In this document: piece by piece, positions 1 to 8,639 of the stretch
Layout: each line of letters opens with the position of its first letter
Numbering within the stretch: the stretch's first letter is position 1
Source of the DNA: Dasania phycosphaerae
GTDB lineage: Bacteria; Pseudomonadota; Gammaproteobacteria; Pseudomonadales; Dasaniaceae
Assembly (NCBI RefSeq): GCF_026891035.1
Contig: NZ_JAPTGG010000008.1
Location: 124,001 to 188,000, forward strand
DNA: 64,000 nucleotides
Direction of reading: 5' to 3'
Made by a program: the position numbers and the translations under genes
The notes under the pieces: generated by a model
What the model was told of the DNA's origin: nothing
The model's input: the letters and a program-made list of their open reading frames with translations, nothing else
Database searches by the model: none

Positions 1-2006
1 ACTTTCTGTAACTCACTAGTAATCCAGCGGTCGGCCAGTGATAGTTCGTAGCCGCCATCGTTGTTTTGGTCACAGTCCTGGCCTTCGGTATTCATGATGG
101 CGTAGTTGGCGGCGTTCCAAATTTTATTACAGAAGTTGCGGAAGCCTTCTATGCGGCCTACATCAAAGTTAATGTCGCGGCCGGTAGAGGCTAGCGAGTA
201 GTAGGTGTAGCGCAGTGCATCGGTGCCGTAGCCATTAATGCCCTCGGGGAATTCTTTGCGGGTTTGCTTTTCAACTTTTTCACGCAGGCGTGGCTGCATC
301 ATGCCAGCGGTGCGTTTGGCCACTAGGCTTTCTAGGTCTATGCCGTCGATTAAGTCTATGGGGTCTAGTACATTACCCTTGGACTTGGACATTTTTGCAC
401 CTTGGCTATCGCGCACCAAGCCGTGTACGTAAACGGTATGGAAGGGCACTTCTTTTTTGAAATGCAGGGTTAGCATAATCATGCGTGCTACCCAGAAGAA
501 GATAATGTCAAAACCAGTCACTAATACATCGGTAGAGTGGAAGGTTTTTAAGAAGTCAGTTTGCTCCGGCCAGCCCAGGGTGCCGAAAGTCCATAGGCCT
601 GAGCTAAACCAGGTGTCTAATACATCGTTGTCCTGTTTAAGGTTGATGTCGCCCAAGTTGTGCTTTTGGCGCACTTCGGCTTCGTCACGGCCTACGTAAA
701 CATTGCCGGCATCGTCGTACCAGGCGGGGATGCGGTGGCCCCACCACAGTTGTCGTGAGATACACCAGTCTTGTATGTCGCGCATCCAAGAAAAGTACAT
801 GTTTTCATACTGTTGCGGCACAAACTTAATGTCACCACTCTCTACCGATTTAATGGCTTCATCGGCCAAAGGCTGGGTTTTTACATACCATTGGTCGGTG
901 AGATAGGGCTCTATAACCACGCCGGTACGGTCGCCGCGGGGGACTTTTAACGTGTGGTCGTCGGTTTTAACAAGCAGGCCTAAGCTGTCGAATTCGGCGA
1001 TGATTTGCTTGCGCGCGTCGAAGCGATCCAGTTTGTGATAGCTCTCAGGCAGGGGGCGGTCTTGAGACTCTAGGCGGGTGCCGTCCATGCGGTAGGCATC
1101 GGCTACGCAGCGCATGGCGGCATCGTCATCTAGCACATTGATCATGGGTAGGCTGTGGCGCTTGCCCATTTCATAGTCGTTAAAGTCGTGGGCGGGGGTG
1201 ATTTTTACACAGCCGGTGCCGAAGTCTTTGTCTACATAGTCGTCGGCGATAATGGGGATTTCGCGGTTAACTATAGGCAGCATGATAGTTTTGCCGATTA
1301 AAGCTTTATAGCGCTCGTCTTCGGGGTGTACGGCTACGGCGGTGTCGCCCAGCATGGTTTCGGGGCGGGTGGTGGCTACCACGACGTGGCCTGAACCGTC
1401 GCTGAGTGGGTATTTAAACTGCCACATATGGCCTTTTTCTTCTTCAGAGATAACCTCTAAGTCAGAGATGGCGGTGTGTAGTTTAGGGTCCCAGTTAACT
1501 AGGCGTTTGCCGCGGTAGATCAGGTCGTCTTCATACAGCTGTACAAACACTTCTTGCACGGCTTTGTAAAAACCGTCGTCCATGGTGAAACGCTCGCGGC
1601 TCCAGTCCGGTGAGGCGCCCAAGCGGCGCAATTGTTGGGTGATATTGCCACCGGATTCGGCTTTCCACTCCCAGACTTTTTCTAAAAACTTTTCGCGGCC
1701 CAGGTCGTGGCGGGTAACGCCTTGGGCATCCAGTAGGCGTTCAACCACCATTTGGGTGGCGATACCGGCATGGTCGGTGCCCACCTGCCAAAGGGTGTTT
1801 TTACCCTTCATGCGATTGTAGCGGATTAGCGCATCCATAATGGCTTCTTGAAAGCCGTGGCCCATGTGCAGGCTGCCGGTAACATTGGGGGGCGGGATCA
1901 TAATGCAGTAAGGGTCGCCCTTACCTGAGGGCTTGAAGTAGCCCTTGTTTTCCCAGTTTTGGTACCACTTAGTTTCAATGTCGGCGGGTTGGAAGGTTTT
2001 ATCCAT
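1..2006 (-). CDS. valS: valyl-tRNA synthetase (C-terminal part missing)
   Basis: Charges tRNA(Val) with valine in the cytoplasm. Reading leftward from the ATG at 2006-2004, the protein opens MDKTFQPADIETKWYQ. It has the class I signature PPPNVTGSLHMGHG with HMGH at residues 47-50, and the KMSKS loop at residues 538-542 (bases 381-395), inside the run GAKMSKSKGNVLDP typical of ValRS. About 668 codons are present. The anticodon-binding end and the C-terminal coiled coil lie beyond base 1, so the gene is cut by the window and not broken. It is followed upstream by a small acidic gene, holC and pepA on the same strand, an order known from pseudomonads. Confidence 0.97.
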   Translation of the reverse strand, partial: MDKTFQPADIETKWYQNWENKGYFKPSGKGDPYCIMIPPPNVTGSLHMGHGFQEAIMDALIRYNRMKGKNTLWQVGTDHAGIATQMVVERLLDAQGVTRHDLGREKFLEKVWEWKAESGGNITQQLRRLGASPDWSRERFTMDDGFYKAVQEVFVQLYEDDLIYRGKRLVNWDPKLHTAISDLEVISEEEKGHMWQFKYPLSDGSGHVVVATTRPETMLGDTAVAVHPEDERYKALIGKTIMLPIVNREIPIIADDYVDKDFGTGCVKITPAHDFNDYEMGKRHSLPMINVLDDDAAMRCVADAYRMDGTRLESQDRPLPESYHKLDRFDARKQIIAEFDSLGLLVKTDDHTLKVPRGDRTGVVIEPYLTDQWYVKTQPLADEAIKSVESGDIKFVPQQYENMYFSWMRDIQDWCISRQLWWGHRIPAWYDDAGNVYVGRDEAEVRQKHNLGDINLKQDNDVLDTWFSSGLWTFGTLGWPEQTDFLKTFHSTDVLVTGFDIIFFWVARMIMLTLHFKKEVPFHTVYVHGLVRDSQGAKMSKSKGNVLDPIDLIDGIDLESLVAKRTAGMMQPRLREKVEKQTRKEFPEGINGYGTDALRYTYYSLASTGRDINFDVGRIEGFRNFCNKIWNAANYAIMNTEGQDCDQNNDGGYELSLADRWITSELQK

Positions 2007-2149
2007 GCGTGATATCTATGCTCAATGTTGTATCAGGGGGCCTAAGTTTGCGGTGGCGGATGTATGGCCACGCAGATTACGGCGCGATTTTAAAGCCGTT
2101 CAGTATACATTGAGATAGGCCTTGCCCCAACCGTAAATAAGGGAGTTCG

Positions 2150-2692
2150 CTACTTATTGAGGTGTTTTTCAGCCAATTCGTGTATGGCTTCGGGGGCGAG
2201 TTGCGACAGTTGCTGACGCAGGCGGGCTTCTAGTTCGGGAATCATCTCGTCAACCAGCTCTTGGATGAGTAGTTGCAGGTCAGCTTGGTAGTTGCTTTTG
2301 CGCTGTTGGGGTTGTGGCGTAAGCTTGCTGCTGGGGAGCAGGTCTTCTAATAGGGGAAATAGCTCGGACTGTTCCTCTTCGCTGCCAGTTGCGCCGGAGT
2401 TGCTAAGCAGTGCGCTGTGAAGATCGTTATCTATAGTTTGTTGTTCGCTGCTGTAGTCCTCGTCGCTAAAGATACTATCTAGGTCCAGCAGTGAGGGGGC
2501 GCTGTTGGCCATGCTGTTGTTGACCACATCGTCTAGCACGGGAATGCTGGCGACACTGTTACTGTGGGCATCTAAATCAAACACCTCGTCATTACTGGGT
2601 GTTGTATGATCAGGTTCGGCGCTATCCAGTAAGTCGATAATAGACTCTAACTCGCCGAGTAGGCTTTGTTGAGAGTTGCCTGAGTTTTGCAT
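2150..2692 (-). CDS. conserved hypothetical acidic protein between valS and holC
   Basis: A 180-residue protein of unknown function. Residues 1-130 are acidic and low in complexity (Asp, Ser, Leu rich) and look disordered. The last 50 residues are predicted helical and charged, ending QLAPEAIHELAEKHLNK. There is no signal peptide or membrane segment. The ATG at 2692 has a GAGG ribosome site ahead of it. A short hypothetical gene occupies the same place between holC and valS in Pseudomonas, so the position is conserved. A role linked to the DNA polymerase clamp loader is possible from context, but nothing in the sequence proves it. Confidence 0.75.
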   Translation of the reverse strand: MQNSGNSQQSLLGELESIIDLLDSAEPDHTTPSNDEVFDLDAHSNSVASIPVLDDVVNNSMANSAPSLLDLDSIFSDEDYSSEQQTIDNDLHSALLSNSGATGSEEEQSELFPLLEDLLPSSKLTPQPQQRKSNYQADLQLLIQELVDEMIPELEARLRQQLSQLAPEAIHELAEKHLNK

Positions 2693-2774
2693 GGCTTACC
2701 TCAGTAGATTTTTTATTGTTATTCGGTTTGTTGTTAACACTAATGCTAGCCGTTATAGAGCGGCTTGTCAGTGT

Positions 2775-3245
2775 TTAATGTGCGGCCTGCTGCGCTAGTT
2801 GGTGGGTTTTTACCTCATAGCCGCGCTCACGATAGTAGCGAAAATTGCTGCGGGTGGCTGCTTTAATTTGCTCGTGCTGTACCACAATTTCGCTGACGCG
2901 TTGAAAGCGGCTAAAAAAATCGGGGACTTGATTGGAGAGGTTGACCATCACATCATGATAGGGCTCGGGTGGCAGCTCGGTACTTAAAATGATTTCCCCC
3001 TCGGCTAGCGCTGCTTGCTCGGTGTCTGCTGATGTTGCGGCTAAGGGGTAGCAGCGGTGGGGTAAAAAGCTGTTGGCTCTAAAGGTCCATAGTAGTTGAT
3101 CGAGCTTGTCTAATTGTTGCTGGCTGCTGCCATGGACAAAAACGCGGTTGCCCAGCCGGTAGGCTTTTTCTATAAGGCGGCAGGCAAACAGGTAACGTTG
3201 CAATACCGCCTCATCGGCTAATACATAAAAGTCTATCTTGGTCAT
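2775..3245 (-). CDS. holC: DNA polymerase III subunit chi
   Basis: The chi subunit joins the clamp-loader complex to single-strand binding protein during replication. The 156-residue length and the opening TKIDFYVLADEA followed by CRLIEKAYRLGNRVFVHG match the family, as do the central LLWTFRANSFLPH and the later EIVVQHEQIKAATRSNFRYY. It lies 14 bases downstream of pepA on the same strand, as in Escherichia coli and Pseudomonas, and is probably cotranscribed with it. No clear ribosome site is visible before the ATG, which suggests coupling to pepA translation. Confidence 0.93.
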   Translation of the reverse strand: MTKIDFYVLADEAVLQRYLFACRLIEKAYRLGNRVFVHGSSQQQLDKLDQLLWTFRANSFLPHRCYPLAATSADTEQAALAEGEIILSTELPPEPYHDVMVNLSNQVPDFFSRFQRVSEIVVQHEQIKAATRSNFRYYRERGYEVKTHQLAQQAAH

Positions 3246-3259
3246 GGGCCGCTTAGTGT

Positions 3260-4774
3260 TTATTTAGAAGAGCTTTTATTGATTAAGCTTTTATTTATTA
3301 AATATTGGCTAAGCAAAGCAACCGGGCGGCCAGTGGCGCCTTTTTTGGGGCCGGAAACCCAGGCGGTGCCCGCTATATCCATATGGGCCCAGCGGTATTC
3401 TTTGGTGAAGCGCGATAAGAAACAGGCCGCGGTGACACTGCCCGCTTCTGGCCCGCCTATATTGGCTATATCGGCAAAGTTGCTGTTGAGCTGGGGCTGG
3501 TACTCATCCCACAGCGGCATATGCCAGGCTCTATCGCCTGAGCTTTCACCGGCGGCGATCAGTTCGTCGGCAAAATCATCTTGGTTGCTGTATAGGCCGG
3601 TGGCATGCGAGCCTAGGGCGACAACACAGGCACCGGTTAGGGTGGCTATATCAATAACCGATTGCGGCTTAAAGCGGGCGGCGTAGGTGAGCGCGTCACA
3701 TAGCACCAGGCGGCCTTCGGCATCGGTGTTGAGTATTTCTATAGTTTGCCCCGACATGCTGGTGACTACATCGCCCGGTTTGGTGGCGTTGCCATTGGGC
3801 ATGTTTTCGGCGGCAGCAATAATGGCAACCACGTTGATGGGTAGGGCTAATTCGGTGAGGGTGGTCATGGCGCCTAATACGCTGGCGGCACCGCACATGT
3901 CGTATTTCATCTCATCCATTTTGGCGCCGGGCTTAAGGCTGATACCGCCGGTGTCAAAGGTAATGCCTTTGCCTACTAAAACATGGGGCTGTTGTTTTTT
4001 GGTGGCACCTTGGTATTCCATTACTATCAATTTGGCGGGCTCGCTGCTGCCAGCGGTAACGGAGAGTAATGAGCCCATGCCTAGCTCGCGCATTTTCTTT
4101 TCTTCAATAATGCTGGTTTTTACACTGCTGTGTTTGCGGGCTAGGGCTTTGGCCTGTTTGGCTAAGTAGCTGGGTGTGCAAATATTAGCCGGTAAGTTGC
4201 CCAGCTCTCTGGCTACGTTCATGCCTAAGCCAACCGCGGTGCCGGTACTGGCGGCCGTTTTTAGTTTGGCGCTGGGCTTTTGCGCTAGGGTTAGGGTTTT
4301 GAAGCTGGGTTGTGCTGGCTTTTTGCTCAAGGTGGCGTTGTAGCTATAGCTGCTTAGCACGATGGCTCTGGCAATTTGCTCGCTCATCCATTCGCTGCTG
4401 CGCTCTGCTACGCTAAGGCCTTCGGATAATAGTGTGGCGCTTTTGATGCCTGCGTTGTTGAGCTGCTCTAGCAGGGTGGAGGTGATTTTTTTAAAATCGG
4501 CAGTGCTGATATTTTTACCATCGCCACAGCCTAGCAGTAACACACGCAGTGCTTTCAAGCCTCTAACCTGAGGTAGCAATAGGCTATCGCCAACTTTGCC
4601 AGCAATATCGCCACGCTTTAGCAGCTGAGTTAGGTTGTTATGTCCGGCCTGGTCTACGCTTTTAGCGGCGGCGCTGAGCTTGCCGCCGGTGAGTACGGGT
4701 ACTATTAAACAGTCGGTTTTGTGAAGTTCGGGTTGAGCCAGTGTTTTAAAATTAACAGTCATAGGTTTACTCAC
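3260..4774 (-). CDS. pepA: leucyl (cytosol) aminopeptidase, M17 family
   Basis: A two-metal aminopeptidase that removes N-terminal residues from peptides; PepA homologues also act as DNA-binding proteins in some bacteria. The protein has 504 residues. The catalytic C-terminal half carries GKGITFDTGGISLKP near residue 268, MKYDMCGAASV, and the family signature NTDAEGRL near residue 348, which supply the Lys, Asp and Glu metal and active-site residues. The listed start is GTG at 4774; an in-frame ATG at 4762 (MTVNFKTLAQ) is an equally good candidate. It diverges from lptF across about 140 bases, the usual arrangement in this group. Confidence 0.96.
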   Translation of the reverse strand: MSKPMTVNFKTLAQPELHKTDCLIVPVLTGGKLSAAAKSVDQAGHNNLTQLLKRGDIAGKVGDSLLLPQVRGLKALRVLLLGCGDGKNISTADFKKITSTLLEQLNNAGIKSATLLSEGLSVAERSSEWMSEQIARAIVLSSYSYNATLSKKPAQPSFKTLTLAQKPSAKLKTAASTGTAVGLGMNVARELGNLPANICTPSYLAKQAKALARKHSSVKTSIIEEKKMRELGMGSLLSVTAGSSEPAKLIVMEYQGATKKQQPHVLVGKGITFDTGGISLKPGAKMDEMKYDMCGAASVLGAMTTLTELALPINVVAIIAAAENMPNGNATKPGDVVTSMSGQTIEILNTDAEGRLVLCDALTYAARFKPQSVIDIATLTGACVVALGSHATGLYSNQDDFADELIAAGESSGDRAWHMPLWDEYQPQLNSNFADIANIGGPEAGSVTAACFLSRFTKEYRWAHMDIAGTAWVSGPKKGATGRPVALLSQYLINKSLINKSSSK

Positions 4775-4915
4775 AAGACAAGTTTGATAGTTTGATAGAT
4801 AATGCCGCTACATATTTAATAGTGGTTGGCGCGGTACTCATAGCTAAGCTGCCAGCTAGTGTAATTGTTCATCGCTGTAGTTAAAAGTCCAAAGGCACAC
4901 AAGGGTTAGATTAGC

Positions 4916-6025
4916 TTGATTTTATTTCGTTATTTAAGTCGTGAGATTTTTCTCTCTACCTTTGCGGTGAGTATCACCTTATTGGTCATAGTGATGAGCG
5001 GTCGCTTGGTTAAGTATTTGGCCGAAGCCGCGGCGGGTGATCTATCCCCTGACGTGTTAATGAGTATTATGCTGTTCCGCGTGCCCAGCTTTTTGGAGCT
5101 GGTGCTGCCACTGGGTTTGTTTATAGGCATATTACTGGGCTATGGCCGCCTGTATGTGGATAGTGAGATGACGGTGATGTCGGCTTGTGGTTTATCGGTA
5201 AGCCGCTTAGCCGCCTACACCTTAGTGCCCGCCTGTTGTTTGGCGGTACTGGTGGGCTATATTAGCCTGTACCTTAGCCCCGCAGGTATGGCTAAGGTCA
5301 ATGAGATATTTGAAAGCTTAGAGGCCAGCAGTGGTTTGGACTCGGTGGTGTCAGGGCGCTTTCGGGTAGATCAAAAAACGGGCCGGGTGACCTATGTTAA
5401 AGCGTTTACCAACGACAAAAAATTAATGAAGGAAGTTTTCACTGCCGATCCCCATGTGTCTGATGATGGCCGCGTGCAGCACCATGTGATTTTAGCTGAG
5501 CAGGGTTATATTGATATACCCGAGCAATACGATGGCCGCTACCTAGTGATGGAAAATGGCCGCCGTTACGAGGGCCAGCCTGGTGAAAAGGACTATCAAG
5601 TGACTGAATTTAGCCAGTATGGCCAGCGCTTGAAGGATAAAGTGGTGGCTAAGCGTCGCAGTGGCAGGGTAGATGCTTTGCCCACCGAGGCCTTGATGGA
5701 TTCTAAGCACCCCCGTGAACGCGCGGCTTTGCAGTGGCGTGTCTCGTTGGCCATATTAGTGCCTATTATTTCGCTGATCGCCTTAGCCCTAAGTAAAACC
5801 ACTCATAGGCAAGGGCGCTATGTAAAAATGCTGCCAGCGTTTTTAATTTACATTTTTTACGTGGTTTCGCTTAACGCGGCCAGGGACGCTATAGAAAAGG
5901 GCGACCTGCCGGTAGGCTGGGGTATGTGGTGGGTGCACCTGATCTTTTTAGCCCTGGCCCTAGTGTTGTTATATGGCGGCGATGGTTGGCGACGCTTGCG
6001 TGCGCGTAAGGCGGTTAAGTCATGA
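4916..6025 (+). CDS. lptF: LPS export ABC transporter permease LptF
   Basis: An inner-membrane half of the LptB2FG transporter that extracts lipopolysaccharide from the inner membrane. The 369 residues show an N-terminal membrane helix near 10-33 (opening MILFRYLSREIFLS), two more helices in the first 130 residues, a periplasmic beta-jellyroll at about 135-265, and three C-terminal helices. The start is TTG, supported by alignment of the opening with known LptF proteins; the ribosome site is weak. Its stop overlaps the lptG start by four bases, so the two are translationally coupled. Confidence 0.95.
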   Translation: MILFRYLSREIFLSTFAVSITLLVIVMSGRLVKYLAEAAAGDLSPDVLMSIMLFRVPSFLELVLPLGLFIGILLGYGRLYVDSEMTVMSACGLSVSRLAAYTLVPACCLAVLVGYISLYLSPAGMAKVNEIFESLEASSGLDSVVSGRFRVDQKTGRVTYVKAFTNDKKLMKEVFTADPHVSDDGRVQHHVILAEQGYIDIPEQYDGRYLVMENGRRYEGQPGEKDYQVTEFSQYGQRLKDKVVAKRRSGRVDALPTEALMDSKHPRERAALQWRVSLAILVPIISLIALALSKTTHRQGRYVKMLPAFLIYIFYVVSLNAARDAIEKGDLPVGWGMWWVHLIFLALALVLLYGGDGWRRLRARKAVKS

Positions 6026-7083
6026 AAAAATTAAACCGTTATGTGAGTCAGGTAGTGGGTTCAGCCATATTAATGGTGTTGCTGGTCATTATTGGTTTAG
6101 ATGCCATAGCCTCCATTATTGATGAGATGGAAAACATTAAGGCAGGTTATACCTTCTGGGCAGTGCTTAAGTTTGTACTGTACTCGGTGCCTGGTGATGT
6201 TTATGAGTTTTTGCCCTTTGCTGCTTTAGTGGGTAGCTTGGCTGGCCTAGGGGCTTTGGCCAATAATAGTGAGCTGGTGGTTATACGCAGTGCCGGAGTT
6301 TCTACAGGCCGTATACTTTGGATGGTAATGCGCCCCGCTTTACTGATTACTGCGCTGGGTTTTTTAATCAGTGAATATGTGGCGCCGCATACCGAGAGCA
6401 TAGCCAAAAGTGAGCGCGGTATAGCCTTGCGCGGTGATGCCAATGTGGTTAGCCGTGAGGGTTTGTGGCATAGGGAGGGCAATAATTATATGCACTTCGA
6501 TGTGGTGCAGCCCAACGGTGTGTTATATGGCGTGAATATTTACCAATACAATGACAAAAGAGAGTTGCTGGTAGCCACTCAGGCTGAGCGGGCGATATAT
6601 CAGCAGGGCCACTGGCTATTAGAGGACATAGCCGAGAGTTATTTTACCGATGGCCAAGTCGCTACCCAGCGCTTTGCCTCCCGGCAATGGCAAACCGATT
6701 TATCGCCAGAGCTATTAAGTATTTTGGTATTGGACCCCTTGGATTTATCGGTGCAGGGTTTGTGGGATTATAGCCGCTACCTAGAGCTGCAAGGTTTAAA
6801 TAACGGCTCTTATTTATTAGCGTTTTGGAAGAAAGTATTACAGCCCCTATCAACCTTGACCCTAGTGTTGGTGGCAATTTCCTTTATTTTTGGCCCGCTG
6901 CGGGAAGTGACCATGGGCTTTAGGGTATTTGTAGGTGTGTTAGTGGGGATAGTCTTTAGAACGACTCAGGATATGCTAGGCCCTGCCAGTTTAGTTTATG
7001 GCTTTGAGCCTATCTACGCCTCAGGTATTCCTATACTGATCTGTGCGCTATTCGGCGTCGTGCTGCTGCGGCGGGCCGCTTAA
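6022..7083 (+). CDS. lptG: LPS export ABC transporter permease LptG
   Basis: The partner permease of LptF. The 353-residue protein opens MKKLNRYVSQVVGSAILMVL, has the typical INT-type motif region LPFAALVGSLAGLGALANNSE for membrane coupling to LptB, a periplasmic jellyroll at roughly 135-260, and three C-terminal helices with FIFGPLREVTMGFRVFVG. It begins inside the lptF stop codon. No lptB or lptC gene is nearby, which is normal because these map elsewhere. Confidence 0.95.
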   Translation: MKKLNRYVSQVVGSAILMVLLVIIGLDAIASIIDEMENIKAGYTFWAVLKFVLYSVPGDVYEFLPFAALVGSLAGLGALANNSELVVIRSAGVSTGRILWMVMRPALLITALGFLISEYVAPHTESIAKSERGIALRGDANVVSREGLWHREGNNYMHFDVVQPNGVLYGVNIYQYNDKRELLVATQAERAIYQQGHWLLEDIAESYFTDGQVATQRFASRQWQTDLSPELLSILVLDPLDLSVQGLWDYSRYLELQGLNNGSYLLAFWKKVLQPLSTLTLVLVAISFIFGPLREVTMGFRVFVGVLVGIVFRTTQDMLGPASLVYGFEPIYASGIPILICALFGVVLLRRAA

Positions 7084-7084
7084 T

Positions 7085-7115
7085 AGCCTAGCTAGTTGCC
7101 AGGCTTAGGCTTTAT
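7085..7115. terminator. possible hairpin between converging lptG and RDD genes
   Basis: The arms AGCCTA (7085-7090) and TAGGCT (7106-7111) can pair around a 15-base loop, followed on the plus strand by a short T run. The stem is only 6 bp, so this is a weak candidate terminator for lptG. Confidence 0.3.
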
Positions 7116-7121
7116 TGCTGC

Positions 7122-7595
7122 TTAGGATTTGCTCAATTGTAAAACGCGGGTTTTAGACCAGCGGTCGTGCCAGGTTAAATGCTCCTTATCTAGCCATAGC
7201 CACCAATATCCCATACCTAAGCAAGCAAAAGAGATCAGCGCATAGAGTAAGCGCTGCAGGCACTGCAGGATAGTGGGGGGCTGATTGTGTTGATTCACTA
7301 GTTTGAGTTTCCAGGCTTGCATGCCTAAAGTCTGGCCTTGTTTGTGCCAAAATAAACAAAAAAATAGCACCAGTACTAGTAGTAAATAGCCCTGAAAGGC
7401 TGGCCCAGTCATCAGTGGGTGTAGTTCATGCACCACCGTGCCATTGGCATTTTGCTGTTGCTGGCCGTTTAGCAATAGGGCGGGGATTAGCGTGGCGGTA
7501 AACAGCACGCCAAATAATAACAAGGTATCGTAAAACATAGCGGCAAAGCGTTTTACTAGGCCGGCATTAGGGGCGGAGCTGAGCGGGTCATTCAT
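7122..7595 (-). CDS. RDD family inner-membrane protein
   Basis: A 157-residue membrane protein of the RDD family, whose function is generally unknown; some members influence Na+/H+ transport or osmotic tolerance. It opens with GLVKRFAAMFYDTLLLFGV, where the Arg and Asp of the family are seen, then has hydrophobic helices near residues 20-42, 70-90 and 118-135. The motif GQTLGMQAWKLKLV and the C-terminal LTWHDRWSKTRVL are typical. It converges on lptG. The immediate neighbours give no functional hint. Confidence 0.85.
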   Translation of the reverse strand: MNDPLSSAPNAGLVKRFAAMFYDTLLLFGVLFTATLIPALLLNGQQQQNANGTVVHELHPLMTGPAFQGYLLLVLVLFFCLFWHKQGQTLGMQAWKLKLVNQHNQPPTILQCLQRLLYALISFACLGMGYWWLWLDKEHLTWHDRWSKTRVLQLSKS

Positions 7596-7667
7596 GGCAG
7601 GTGGCTTTTGGCTTTCACTGGGCGCGCAATATTAGCAGAATATGGGGGGTATACACATACAGCGGCT

Positions 7668-8411
7668 TTAGTTATTCGCCAGCTTGATGTGTGAGGTGTC
7701 GGGTGCTGCTGGCGCTGCGGGTTTAGTTTGCCCTTCTAGGAGGTCGGCTCCGGCAGGGGCCAGGCTAATACTGCTGGTATCCGGGTTGAGTTCCGGCAGC
7801 TCTTCGTGCAGCTCCTCTAATAGCGCGCCCGGTGGTGCTAGGGTGATGTCGTCTATATCTAATGCTAGGGGGGGCGCTGGGTGTTTGGGTTCGCTTATGT
7901 CGGCACCGACCTCTGCCACGCTGATATGGGAGGTGTCGGGGGCTGGAGGAGGGGGAGTGGCCTGGTCAAAGTTTTCAAGAAAGGGCGAGCTGAGTTTGAT
8001 GTTGCTGGTGTCTATATCGGCGGGGACGAATTGACGCTTTTCATGGGCAGCTAATACATCACTGCCTACAGCTGCCACGCTGAGCTCGGAGCTTGCGCTA
8101 GCCGTACTGCTTGCTGGTGGTGGAGTTGCTGCGGCGCGGCTTGCTTGGCTTGCGGGGTTGGTTGCTGAATCAGCGCTCATTTTAAATAAAATGGATAACC
8201 CAGCTTTGCGCAGTGCAGACTTATATTTGAGTGCGGATTCTTTATCTAAGCCCCGTTTTAGTACATGGGTTTGGCCGTTAAACAGATGGCTTATTTTGGC
8301 GGGCTGGGTTTTAAACAATTTTGCGACAGCTTGTTGTGCTTGCTCAGGTGTCACTTCGTCCACCAGTTTGCCGGTAAAGTAAACATCGTATAGCGTTTGC
8401 TGTTGCTTCAT
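7668..8411 (-). CDS. unknown protein with N-terminal conserved domain and 26-residue repeats
   Basis: A 247-residue cytoplasmic protein of unknown function. Residues 1-80 form a small predicted alpha/beta domain (YDVYFTGKLVDEVTPEQA, then a Lys-rich part ending AGLSILFKM), resembling an uncharacterised domain seen at the N-terminus of several gammaproteobacterial membrane proteins. Residues 108-247 consist of about six units of 25-27 residues, four of which open with DTS and one with DID (DTSHISVAEVGADI, DIDDITLAPPGALL, DTSSISLAPAGADLL, final DTSHIKLANN). They are separated by Pro/Ala/Glu-rich linkers. No signal peptide or membrane segment is seen. It diverges from the GGDEF-EAL gene. Confidence 0.75.
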   Translation of the reverse strand: MKQQQTLYDVYFTGKLVDEVTPEQAQQAVAKLFKTQPAKISHLFNGQTHVLKRGLDKESALKYKSALRKAGLSILFKMSADSATNPASQASRAAATPPPASSTASASSELSVAAVGSDVLAAHEKRQFVPADIDTSNIKLSSPFLENFDQATPPPPAPDTSHISVAEVGADISEPKHPAPPLALDIDDITLAPPGALLEELHEELPELNPDTSSISLAPAGADLLEGQTKPAAPAAPDTSHIKLANN

Positions 8412-8609
8412 TTTGTTATTAGCTCTTCGTGGTCAATATGCTACTAGTATAGAAGAGCTGCTTACAAAATTGCACCTGTTTATATTGCCGTGGCTGGGTT
8501 TTGCAGCCTGGCTATGAGTAACTGTACTTATAACTTTATGTGAGACAGCGCACAGTTTTAAGCTTGCACTAAACCGCGCAACACAATGAACTGGTTCAAA
8601 TAAGGGGCT

Positions 8610-8624
8610 GCGCTAATATAGCGC
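8610..8624. promoter_or_regulatory. inverted repeat just upstream of GGDEF-EAL gene
   Basis: GCGCTA and TAGCGC flank an ATA spacer 15 bases before the TTG start at 8640. It could be a repressor site or a small RNA hairpin that hides the start. No classical promoter or ribosome site is obvious beside it. Confidence 0.3.
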
Positions 8625-8639
8625 GTACTTCTGCTGTAA

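Noticed and set aside
3279..4169. Two plus-strand frames of 135 and 160 codons
   Set aside because: Both are antisense to pepA, which carries the full metal-binding signature.
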